Assembly: GCA_932521025.1 (NCBI GenBank)
Contig: OW051472.1
Coordinates: forward strand, 2,294,001-2,358,000
DNA length: 64,000 bases
Origin: Oscheius onirici
Lineage: Eukaryota; Nematoda; Chromadorea; Rhabditida; Rhabditidae
Direction of reading: 5' to 3'
The position numbers were made by a program, and so were the translations under genes. Below, in pieces: positions 1 to 10,188 of this stretch (within the stretch, counting starts at the first letter, position 1; each line of letters opens with the position of its first letter). Below the pieces are notes generated by a model. The model did no database searches, was not told the origin of the DNA, and saw only the letters and a program-made list of their open reading frames with translations.

Positions 1-1300
1 CTAACTTGATATATTCTCCTCACAACCAGATGAATATTTGATTTTCCAGTTCTTGGACTGAAATATGTATCAAAAGTCCGGTAGAGATTTCTAATTTTGG
101 ACTTACCAAATGGTATGTATTGAGAGGATCAATAGTGAAAACTTATAGTCAGCATATCCCAAAAAGCCTATATTTTCCTCTTTCATAGTTAGTACTATCT
201 TAACTAATAATTCTGTTCGGTTTTCATGAATGTTTCGAGGTTTATATATAACCAGTTGTTGAAAAGGTCTGTTTGACTGACTTTTTCGGTATTTTTTTTT
301 CGGAAATTGCGCACAAAAGAAGTGTGCCACATTTTTCAAAACTGTACGCAATTTTGGGTGAAATGTACATAACATATTTACTTTTGCAAAGGATTCAGAT
401 GGCCAAAAACGCATTTTTCAGACTTACCATAATAGCCATAATAGGAAGCATCGGGAACAGTGGCCCTTCCTCTTTCTCCAATTGATCGATTCTGTACTTT
501 CCCGTTATTTCTTCCGGTTCGTTTTCTACCAACCAGACTACCCATCTATGCAGTTGTTCTCCACTTACTGCCGCCTTCATACATTCCGTGCAATCTTCAT
601 GGTATTCTGACTTCTAAAAATGAGCATTGTTTGGTCAAAATACGCTAAAAACTTACGGTAAAACCAGCCCTGCAACTGTAGCAAATTTTGTGTCCTTTTG
701 AGCACTTGAGAGCCTTCGAATCGTCGCTGCAGCGACAGTAATTCTGGTAGATTTCGTCCGTTGGTTCGTTTCCCAGAAGCTGAAAAAATGCTATTTCTTG
801 GGCCCTGAGGCGAAAATTTGACGCAGGGACAGTAAAAAGTACCGACCTCTTGAGCTTTTTCGTACAGTTTGGACATGTTGAGCAGTATTCCCATGGCAAA
901 TTCTTCGGTGGCTCGAATCTGTCGACAGCATTTGTTGCCATTCTTCCATTTTCTGGCCTTAAAGGTTTTTTGGAACTCTCTCGAAACCGAGAAGGGCTAT
1001 TTGAAATGAAAGAATTCAAGAACCAAAATGTTTTTCAGAGGTTATAAATTCCTGTATTTTTCTAATATTCCTGTATTTTGTGCTTAGTAGGCTTTCCGAT
1101 GTTGTTCTGCATTTTCCTCGCGCTCGTCCAGTATCACACCCTTGGAAACCAGTTTCGAAACATTTTTTTTCTATGTAAAGGTATAAAAAAACTCACCACC
1201 AATCCAATATGGCACGGAGCACAGATCCTGTTCCTGCAGCCAGGACACTCCAGAAGAGATGTACCGGCGTTTTTCCTTCTGCATTGGCACAGAGTCTGAA
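1..1300 (-). CDS. RING-like / treble-clef zinc-binding protein, 5' end unresolved
   Basis: Spliced minus-strand gene. A first visible exon near 1300-1195 encodes a Cys-rich module (C-Q-C, then C-P-G-C, then C-A-P-C-H). An exon near 940-850 gives a helix ending LYEKAQE, joining in phase to an exon at about 785-655 (LLGNEPTDEIYQ, then CRC, CSKGH, CYSC), then 592-430 (GFTKSEYHEDCTEC through MLPIMAIM). A last short exon of about 18 codons ends with a stop whose complement is bases 1-3. The two Cys modules share the layout C-x-C, x8-9, C-x2-[CG/GH], then I-C-x2-C-x2-G, which suggests zinc binding and possibly an E3 ligase role, but there is no complete canonical RING. The start codon is not identified and an exon near 113-300 is uncertain. 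Function is not known to me. Confidence 0.5.
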
Positions 1301-2480
1301 AATTTGTTTTTGCCAACTGTTGAAACCGCACTATTGGAACACTGTTGTTTTACTGCTTTTAGAGAAGCTGTAAAACATAATAAGTTACCCTGGAGAAGTG
1401 ATCATATCCTCTGAACTTCTTTGAGGAAGGACTGGTACAGACTTCTTCACTCATCTCGGATGGAAAGAAAAATGGGAAGAAATGCTTGGAAGGATGAAAG
1501 AAGCGAAGCTCCGAAGAAAAATGAGTAGGAACGCGATGATGTAAAGCAGGCGCTTTGTTTCAATCGAATAGTGTGGAAGTATCAAGACAGCTCAAAACCA
1601 CAGTCTTTACATAACTTTACTAGACAGAAAGTCTTTGATTTCGAGTTATACACTTCAAACATGTAAAGACTCCACATTTGATGTTTCACGAATTACTTAC
1701 AAGTGCAGAATTTCTCTATAGGTTACTACTTGCAGTATGAGGAATGTTTGATGAGCACAACAATATTCTGACACGCGTTTTTTGAGTTCAAAATCCTAAT
1801 ATGTCCGTGAATTTGCCTTTCCAGAGGATTCGATGCTGGGGAAACTACCGAATTTTGTGTTTATCCCAGTAATCTTTTTCTGGATATTTTTGCTTCACAG
1901 ACTTCATTTACCCTCACGGATACGACAGAGTTTGATGCGCTTGTGCGATTCAGCTGAATCAGAACAAAAAACATTTGCGTTTTGTGTTATTGTCACAATT
2001 TTTCTCCCTCACAAAATCTACCGAATTGGGCACACTTGCAGGTTTGCGACCTTCCAATTGAAACTTGTCCACTTGTAACATTCTAACGGGAAAAAAATCC
2101 CGTTGATCTTCCAGTTGTAAAACTTACATGCAGCATCAATAGGATGTACTTCCCCGACCAATCAAGCCTTGCTACTACTGTACTTCACGTACTAACTCAA
2201 ATAAATGAACTATGTGGGTTTTTTCATCTTATGTTGCAAGAACTCTTTATAATCTCCCAGTTCAGGCAAGCCTCGGTATAAGTGGCTTTCCTGCAAACAA
2301 AAACTTTTGAGCTTACTTTCTGCTCGATCTTCTAAGCTTTCCACTAATAGACCTATTTGCCGCGCTCCGTTCAACAGCTCGTCTAGTCAACACAATAACT
2401 CGCCTGATTAATAAATCAGCCCTGATTTCTAGCCGGCAGCACGTTCTACGCATAGAGTACATCGCCAGTTTCTAGTATTG
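1301..2480. other. Intergenic stretch, nothing recognised
   Basis: AT-rich spacer between the minus-strand zinc-finger gene and the plus-strand chemoreceptor, so it should hold both promoters. I saw no intact coding frame with splice signals, no RNA gene and no clear inverted repeat. A 67-codon frame within 1833-2078 has no supporting features. Confidence 0.5.
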
Positions 2481-5400
2481 ATGGAAAACCCGTACTTTAC
2501 TGCCGAACCTTGGATCTTTTTCCTGGTTCTTAGGGTAAGTTTTGATTAGAGTACATTGCGCCAGTTTCTTGTCCGTTACTTTTCGCGTTTTTCGGGTTTG
2601 AAAATTTGGAATGTTTCAAGTATTCGATATAAGGTCGGTCAATTCGTTTTTACTAATGCGTCCATCATTTCCGTTCGTGAAAAAAAACGCATGTGTTCGA
2701 AATGTGCTGATTTGTTAAACCTCCTTCAACTTTATGATCAGAAATATAGTTTTCTCCTGAATGTTTTGATTTAGACTCTTCACCTCAAACTTGTGTTGTT
2801 CCAATCAAAAATTATGGGAACTTAGGAAACAAAAACGCGTTTTGGTCAAAGATCAATATCAAAGATGATATTGATGAGCACAACTAGGCAGTATAATATA
2901 TCAGTTCACGATATTTATTTTCAGGTTCTCGGATGTCTAACAATTCCCATTTCTCTTCTTGGAATCTATTGTGTTTTGAAGAAGAATCCGCCAGGAAGAA
3001 CCAAATTTTTCAATTTTTTAGTCGGTCACGTGACGGTTGTGTAAGTTTTGCGTATAAAACGGACAACAAAAGTTCAGGACAACAATTTTGGAGATTGACT
3101 TGACTATTTTGTCACCTCCGCTAGTCTATCTACCATATATTGCCCTGGAATTTAGGGGTCTCTTGAGCTGGATCGATGTGACTCCGGAGATTCAGCTGGA
3201 AATTTTGATAACCCTCATTGCAGGTACCGTATTACCTCTAATTGTAGCACCCCTCTAATTGAAGCACCCCAAAAAAGGTCGATTGAAAAATAGAGGCACA
3301 TGTGCTTCAATTAAAGGTAATACGGTACCAGTTTAGGTTATTATCCAATAGGCGGACCATAGGATTGCCAGCAGATTTCGAAATAGACTGAACCTGTGAC
3401 AGAAAATTTCTCTCCAGGGTACTTAGTACCCTGAAGAGAAATTTTCTGTTTTCTGATCGTACTGACAGGTGTCTTTACGCCCCCCCCCTAAACTTGGGTT
3501 TTTGGGGGAAAGTTTTGGTTTAGAATTATTTTTTCACAGTGATAACAGTATTTTCACGCTTCACAATGTTGCAAAGTTATAGAGCTTGATCAAGGTTACT
3601 ACTTTGCTCACTGGAACAAAGTTGGAAAATGCAAACGAGAGCCGGAAAATTTAGATTTTCCCCACCGACCCCCAAAACCCCAAGTTTAGGGGGGGAATCC
3701 TTCTGAATGGGATTTTTTTTGCTGTAGTTTTGCTAGTTGAACAAACGTACCTGAAACCGACTGTGTTTCGCCCCAGCACATAAGTAGAAACTTTGAAACA
3801 AATTCAAGTTTCAAAAGAAACACGGTAACTTTTTTATGGTTTGTTCAATAAAAAGAGGGCTCCACCCACCGTAACCCATTTAGTTTGCAACGAGACCATA
3901 GGACGCAAACGTAGGATACTCAGTCAGGAAACTTGGCTAAGTATCCCATGTTTCCGTGTTATTCCGGTCACGCGGCAAAGTAAATGGTTTACGGTTTCGT
4001 TTCGAACAGCTGCGACCGTTGAACCTTTCACAACAGCGGCAATCTGTTTAGCACAAGGAAAATTATTTCTGTCGCACAATTTGATTGCAATTTGTGGTTT
4101 GTAGCTCGCACATTTTACTGGTCTTAACGACGACAACTAAACGATTGGATCGCAGTAAGGTCTTAGGCAACTTTTGAAACAAACAAAAAACGACACATTT
4201 TTCTCAGACCAATCGAAGATCTCCAGCGATCCGCGTTTCCAGCATTGTTGTTACCAATCCAATGAAACCAAAAAAAAATGCCATGATCTCAAAAAATTTA
4301 AAATCTAAAGTACTGTAGAAACACATTATTAATTGATTAAAGTCACGTCGTATCGATATCACATTATGTGAAGATTGTTTGGTGATAGCAGAACATGAAA
4401 CCTGACGAAAATTATGTTTCTTGGATTTCACGTTTTTTTTCTGTGATTTACGAATTTGTATGCCATTGTTCTTGAACATTGTTGCTTCTTGTATTGCTAG
4501 AAGAAGCAATATGGGCGTAAAAATGCAGAAATTACCGAGAAAACGAGGCAAACGAAGTTCCAGCAAAAGATGGATATTCTATTCTCAGCTGTTTGAATTC
4601 GCGGGCAAAATGCCCGCAAACATCCTTGGTTGTTTTTTTTTGTGAACAGACTATACATCTTCACATAATGCGATATCGATACGACGTGACTCATCAAATA
4701 TTGTGTTGCTACAGTACTACAATAAAATGCCATGTCCTGCGCATCCTGTAGCTTGAGAAATCTGGATACCACAACCGCTCTCATCATCACTCTAAGACAC
4801 CTCTTCGGATGTGATCCGGTCATGCGAAATGCATCGATAGCCGAAAAAAGTTTTTTAACACTACTTTAGGTTTTAAAGTTTTTGGGATCATGGCATTTTT
4901 TGGTTCCATTGGATTGGTAAGAGCAATGCGATGCTTGAAACTCGGATCGCTGCAGACCTTCGATTGCACTGAGAAAAATGTGTCGTTTTTTTGAAACTGT
5001 ATAACGAAAAAACAATTTTCGGAAATTTGCACAGTTTCGGCATATTTATTTTTTTTTTGATTTTTCAATTCTCTCGATTCCTCTGACTCTCACCTAGTTT
5101 CATAGCAAAGCTTGTCTGTTCTCGGCTCACAAATACGAAAAAAATGACCCTAGTTACAGTACCGCCGCTTATCATAATTTCGGAGAGTTGTAGGAAAAAA
5201 ACTTCTCAGGAGCAGAAAATCTGACAGAACAAATTCTTATAGCCAAGCATGTGCGCTCGGACCGGCCTCAGCCGGTCCGAACCGGTCCGGTCGAATTTTT
5301 GAAAGGCGGCGGGCGGAGCGGACCGGTCCGGTCCAGCGCACATGCTTGCTTATAGCAGACAGTTGAAACCAAAACAAGCTTCTTCAATTCCAGCATCTTT

Positions 5401-8400
5401 CGGCTCTATAATCCCTATTGTCTACTATCGAATGGACGTAATTCTATCCCAATCCCACTGGCTAAATCACATTTTTATGAAGATTTTCATCTACTTTACT
5501 GTCTTTTTCATCGCCTATATCCTTCCTCCGGTACTCATTGCTCTATCGGTTCAGGACCAAGAAAAGACCAAATCGGCCTATGTTCAACGCTTCAACATTT
5601 TCTACGGAAGGTTCCAGAATCCAGAGGTTTTGGCAATTTATCTCGGCTTCGAGAATCTTTTCTCTGTAGCGACGGCAGCTTGTGCTTTTGGGGCTCTTGC
5701 CGCCGGAAATGTAGTTCTGGCCGTCTGCGGCTTCATTCTTTACCACACCCTGAAGACGAGAAAGGCCGAAATTGCCATAGGGAACACGCTGAAACATCAG
5801 GCTCTGGTGGGATCTGTAGCCACAATTGTGGGTTTTGTTTGATTTTATTTTTTTGAAAACCTTGTGAACTACCCAATGAAACTCTTTTTCAAGTGCTTGT
5901 ATTACAGAATCAATGAAACAAGATAAAGTTTTAGAAAGTTCGTTGAACAAAGTTAGTTTACAAAGTTTATTTCGGCTGAAGGTACTGTATGATGTGCCCA
6001 AGAAAAAGAACCGTTTCCGAATTAACTTCTCGGAGAGAACACATTGGATACTCAGTCAAATATTCGCAGTCAATTTCAAAACTCCTAAAAAGTGATTTCT
6101 TTTCAGATCCTCCTGTTTATGATCGTTGTTGGAATCATCTGTCCAACTATCGCTATTTTGCTCATAAGCAATTCCTATAGAGCTGGTTGGTTTTCTTATA
6201 AACAAAGCAAAGGTGTTCTGTAACACGAATTTTTTTTCGCAATTGGTGCCTCAAATAATACCGATGGCATACCCCAACACACACAAATCGCTTGAAACTG
6301 TTACGAATTGAACCATTGTGTAACTGTTCATGAAGCTGTAGAACTGAAACTGTGGAACTTGGCAGAAACACGAAGATGGCTCTGCGCCTAAACAGAACAT
6401 TCGCCACCAGATTGTCACAACTAACAGATGTTGGCGGAACAGTACGATCTACCCCGGACGAAGTGGGCAAAGTGACCCAGTCTTTCTACAACGAACTTTA
6501 CCGAGCACGACAACCAAGGATGCTACCGCAGATGGACCATGAAACGTTTGTGCCCCTTTTCCTCAATGATGAAATTGAATATGCTATCAAAAGGATGAAA
6601 ACTGGAAAGGCTCCCGGCTCAGATGGAATCTCTAGTACTCTACTGAAAGCTGTTTAAAAAATGTTTATTCGGTTTCAAGGCAGTTCACCTGACCGAGATC
6701 ACATCCGAAGAGAAGAGGGTTCTTGGAGTGATGTTTGTCTACTGAAAGCTGCAGCGGAATTATTGATACCTAGTATCACATCTTGCTGCACTCTTCTGAA
6801 ATTGCGTCCTTACCAGAGCCGAAGGTTTCGTACATCTCTCCGAGAACTCGACATGCCAAGAGACATGCCCTCCAGCATCGCCCGGCTACGAGGAACAATC
6901 GAGTTGAGTTTAGTATTGTAAACAGAGTTTTTCGCGAGTCGCTTAAAGAGGATCTCCGTGTGAAGCACTTCAATCGTGTGAGAGATGCTCTGCAACAAGG
7001 GCGAAGTGTGAAAAAAGCTGTGCGAGAGAATACTGTTGCGAAGACTGTTATGAGCCAGCTGTCTGACGTAAATGGAGAAATAGTGACCGATCCAGATGAT
7101 GTGAGAGCTGTGGTGAAGATGTTCTACGATCAACTATATCGGTCTCGTCTTCGCGCTCAGCCGCCTCTGCTCCACAACAACGACACGGTACCATCAATCC
7201 TCCCATGTGAAGTGGAAAAGGCCATCTGCAAACTAAAGAACGGCAAAGCTCCCGGCCCAGACAGAATATCCACAACCATGCTCATTCTATGCAAGACGAT
7301 GATCTCCCAGCCGCTGGCCATCATCTTCAATCAAATCTTGAACAACGAGACTATGCCGCACGAATTGACTGACTCGACGGTGTCCCTTCTGTTCAAAAAA
7401 GGTGACCCTCTGGACATAAGGAACTATCGGCCCATTTCTCTGCTGTCTGCTGTCTTCAAAATCTTCAGCTCCGTCCTACTTTCAAGAATGGAGAGAATCC
7501 TGGATGAGAATCAGCAAACAGAACAGGCTGGTTTCAGGCGATCTTTCTCTACCACGGACCATATCCAAGTGAATGAGATCATCGAGCGGGCTGTAGAATA
7601 CAACTTCCCTATGTACATAGCCTTCGTAGACTACTCCGACAGTGTGGAACATGGAGCTCTGTGGTCAGCACTGAATAGCCAAGGGATTCCGTCCAAGATG
7701 ATTCGAGTCCTTCAACTCATTTACAGCACAGCCAAGGTCAGCGTTCGAGTCTGTAGAAAGCTGGTCGAGCTCGACTTACAAAGAGGAGTCCTTCAAGGAG
7801 ATATTGTCTCTCCGTCTCTCTTCACATCGGTGGTTGAAGACGTCTTCCGCAACCTTGATTGGGACAGATATGGTGTGAACATCAATGGGAGGATGGTGAA
7901 CTACATCAGGTATGCTGATGACACCGTTCTCTTTGCCCATTCCGCTGCCGATCTCTCCTCGATGCTGTCGGATTTGGTCCAACATAGTTCTGCAGCCGGA
8001 CTGTCTCTGAATTACCAGAAAACAATGGTGATGACAAACTGTGCCCACACGCCGATTGCTGCCAATGGACAGATCTTCACGATGGAGTACAACATGCCAT
8101 GATATATTGCTCTAATCGACCTTGAGAAAGCTTTTGACACGGTCGAACATACTGCAGCGTGGTCAGCTCTCTTCCGACAAGGAGTTCCGCCGAAGCTGAT
8201 TCGAATACTCAAAATGTTCTATGAAGGGTCTACCACACAAGTCAGAGCCTGTGGATCAAAAGTGGATATTGATGTCAATCGAGGTGTGAAACAAGGATGC
8301 CCTCTCTCACCTGACATTTTCAAGACAGTTCTTGCTGATGTTTCGAAAAGACTTAACTGGGATGAAAAAGGAATCAATGTCCATGGGGAACGGCTATCGC

Positions 8401-10188
8401 ATCTACTCTATGCCGACGACTTTGTGTTACTCTTTTCATCCGCAAGAGAGTTAGAGAACATGCTGGCCGAGCTATCCAGAATTGTCAATATGTCTGGACT
8501 TAGAATCAACGGAATGAAAACCGTCTTCCTCACCAATAGAAGGCAGTATCGTATCGAGCTAAATGGAGATAGATTGACATACAAAGACGAAGCCATATAC
8601 CTTGGCCAGAGGATTTCATTCGATCGAGACCCATCCCGAGAACTAACAAGGAGGATTCAGGCCGGTTGGGGTTCTTTCCAAAGAACTTGTTATGCAACAA
8701 GTCGGTGCTGATGAAGCACAAACGGAAGGTGTTTGCATCCTGCATAGAACCTGCATTGCTATATGGATCCGAATGCTGGTCTCTACGTGAGCAAGACATC
8801 AAACGATTGGCTATCGTACAGCGTCGTATGATGAGAAAGATGATCGGCGTCACTCTGGCGGAAAGGAGAACCAATGAATGGCTGCCAGAAAAGGTAGCAA
8901 TACGAGATATCAGGAAGAGTTGGGCGATAAAGAAGTGGAACTGGGCCAAATGTATTGCCATAGGAGCCACCGACAAATGGACCAGGAAAATTCTGGAATA
9001 GCGTCCATGGAACAAAACACGGAGTCCAGGACGGCCCAAACCTAGATGGAACTCTAATTTTGTCGAGACATTCGGGGAACGATGGATGGCGATGGCTGCG
9101 ACTGACCCCCAAAACTGGAGTCGAACTATGATGGCTCATGTGAATACATTGATAAGCTAATAAACTGTAAACTGTAAACGGTAACTGTTCATTGGATTCA
9201 CTATAACCATTTCGTGAAACATTTTCGAAGCTTTACGTCAAACAAATACGGAACATAATCGTGTGAAAGAACACTTATTTATAAATTTCGACAATCGTTA
9301 TCCCCTACAGATAACTAAGTTTTTGTTCACTTCTATTTCAAGTGTCTTTGGAACAAAACAAAAACAAAACTAGGAATAGGCCCGCATGATATTTTGACAC
9401 CTATCTATCAGTCACTAGCTATTTTTCGCATGAAAAGCCCTTACCAGAAACTGGAGCAAAAATAAGAAAGCAAGGTTCGGTTTTACTGATGTGAGCTTTC
9501 ACTTTCAGTCCTTTAGAGAGGAAAATAGAATGTTTTGTAGCCTTCGTTTTCTCTGGTTCTATTGTTATCTCTGAGGTAAAAAAAACCAGGACGAAGTAAG
9601 GAATAACGAATACTAGGAAACTTATACAGGGAGCGAAACGCAGAAAATGATAAAAACAATTCTTTTTTGTGACACTTTTCTGTTCTCTGGGTATTCATAT
9701 CTGCAACCTACAGAAGAAATCTGAACTCTTATTGTTGGACAGTGATAACTGGAGAAACCAGTGCTTCGAACCCTTTAGGAAGAATATGAGACAAAAAATG
9801 ACACGACTTTTCTGTATGTTTCCCCATTTCTGTTGCTTATCGAACTGACAAACTATTAGCAAGTTTCATATTCCTGGCGAAAAAAAATTAGTTAGAATCC
9901 AGAAAAAAATTCTTCCATAGATCAACAGCAGACGAAAAGACGGAACTTTGCAAGGGGGAAGAAGCAAAAAATATTTTTTGAAAAAAAAATGTAAAAATTG
10001 CAGACCTGATGAACGTGACCATCATTCTCGGAGCGTCCGTCGTTCCCATTACTCTATCAACATATCTTGTTCTCTACAAGCCTTACAGGACTTTAGTATT
10101 TTCTCTATTCCGAAAAGTTGTCAAGATTCTTCGAAGAAGAAAGAATGAAGTAGCTCCGATCTATTCTGTCAAGTTGAGGCCACAATGA
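2481..10188 (+). CDS. Srh-like serpentine (7TM) chemoreceptor
   Basis: Nematode chemosensory GPCR, expected in the membrane of sensory cilia. Exon 1 (2481-2534, MENPYFTAEPWIFFLVLR) is followed by an exon near 2927-3042 (LGCLTIPISLLGIYCVLKK), which matches the TM1 region of Srh receptors (a P-x5-G-x-YC pattern then a basic turn). An exon at about 3076-3222 holds TM2 and TM3 (LSPPLVYLPYIALEF, LLSWIDVTPEIQLEILITL). One from about 5400 to 5832 holds TM4/TM5 and the NTLKHQALVG loop. One at 6107-6180 holds TM6 (LLFMIVVGIICPTIAILLI). The last exon (9996-10188) holds TM7 and the family-typical KPYRTLV turn with a basic tail, then TGA. Segments join in phase where checked. The gene is large only because two introns carry foldback repeats (3222-5348) and a retroelement (6344-9180). 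Some exons between TM3 and TM5 may be missed or damaged, so it could be a decaying gene. Srh is the best fit; Sri or Str are alternatives. Confidence 0.6.
3222..3333. repeat. Small foldback repeat (GGTACCGTATTACC ends)
   Basis: Inverted arms of about 22 bases start GGTACCGTATTACC on the left and end GGTAATACGGTACC on the right, with a short internal tandem (ctaattgtagcacc, ctaattgaagcacc). It begins at the exon border of the chemoreceptor, so its left tip may supply the GT of the donor site. A weaker relative, with gtaccgtaacc and a gaagctacatgtgcttc hairpin, lies at 63594-63640. Confidence 0.6.
3401..3447. repeat. Near-perfect hairpin in chemoreceptor intron
   Basis: A 21-base stem starting GAAAATTTCTCTCCAGGGTA pairs with its complement across a four-base loop with one mismatch. 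No coding or termination role is apparent; it is probably the tip or remnant of a foldback element. Confidence 0.65.
3478..3701. repeat. Foldback repeat with C-run/TAAACTTGGG arms
   Basis: The left arm has a run of C followed by TAAACTTGGGTTTTTGGGGG. The right arm (about 3665-3701) is its complement with small changes. The arms are about 30 bases with about 160 bases between them. It is a non-coding MITE-like element inside the large chemoreceptor intron. Confidence 0.55.
4180..4995. repeat. Large foldback element, about 0.8 kb
   Basis: The outer left block (4185-4300) carries acgacacatttttctcag, accaatccaatg and atgccatgatc. These reappear as complement in 4870-4995. An inner pair, gtcacgtcgtatcgatatc (about 4342-4375), matches the complement of 4658-4691. 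The arms therefore run through about 190 bases at 70-85% similarity by eye. The right half is longer because it carries extra sequence at about 4740-4855. No transposase frame is visible, so it is presumably a non-autonomous DNA element. Confidence 0.6.
5244..5348. mobile_element. 105 bp GC-rich MITE with 8 bp target duplication
   Basis: Perfect 14-base terminal inverted repeats, CAAGCATGTGCGCT and AGCGCACATGCTTG, enclose a CCGGTCC-rich palindromic core. The element is flanked on both sides by CTTATAGC (5236-5243 and 5349-5356). An 8 bp duplication fits the hAT superfamily. A right-end relic with the same GGTCCAGCGCACATGCTTG ends at about 59134. It has no coding capacity. It lies directly before the TM4/TM5 exon of the chemoreceptor. 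Confidence 0.85.
6344..9180 (+). mobile_element. Mosaic RTE-type non-LTR retrotransposon
   Basis: The element has at least three homologous pieces, all in the plus orientation. Piece A (6344-6652) gives the linker before the reverse transcriptase, ending GKAPGSDGISSTLLKA. Piece B (about 6783-8095) repeats that region and runs through fingers and palm: FVDY, NYRPISLLSAVFKIF, and YADD in YIRYADDTVLFA. It has lost a few residues in motif A, where SDSVEH replaces the usual E-K-A-F-D. Piece C (8096-9170) restarts at LIDLEKAFDTVEH after a TGA, carries its own LLYADDF motif and the RTE C-terminal block (LYGSECWSLRE, VQRRMMRKM), then ends with short tandem units (taaactgtaaactgtaaac) typical of an RTE tail. 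Apurinic endonuclease sequence is not evident, so it is 5'-truncated and cannot be active. It lies in the chemoreceptor intron between the TM6 and TM7 exons. Confidence 0.85.
6653..6751 (+). repeat. Insertion in RTE piece A, flanked by 14 bp direct repeats
   Basis: TCTACTGAAAGCTG occurs at 6639-6652 and again at 6738-6751. Removing the 99 bases between the starts of the two copies joins the frame as STLLKA-AAELLIPSI, which is the expected RTE order. The insert reads gtttattcggtttcaaggca and then encodes the frame AVHLTEITSEEKRVLGVMF. It matches the complement of 63777-63857 at close to 90% by eye, including bases upstream of the apparent exon. Confidence 0.75.
9185..9990. other. Remainder of chemoreceptor intron, nothing recognised
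   Basis: AT-rich sequence between the end of the retroelement and the final receptor exon (acceptor just before 9996). No frame, RNA gene or inverted repeat of note was seen. Confidence 0.4.
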
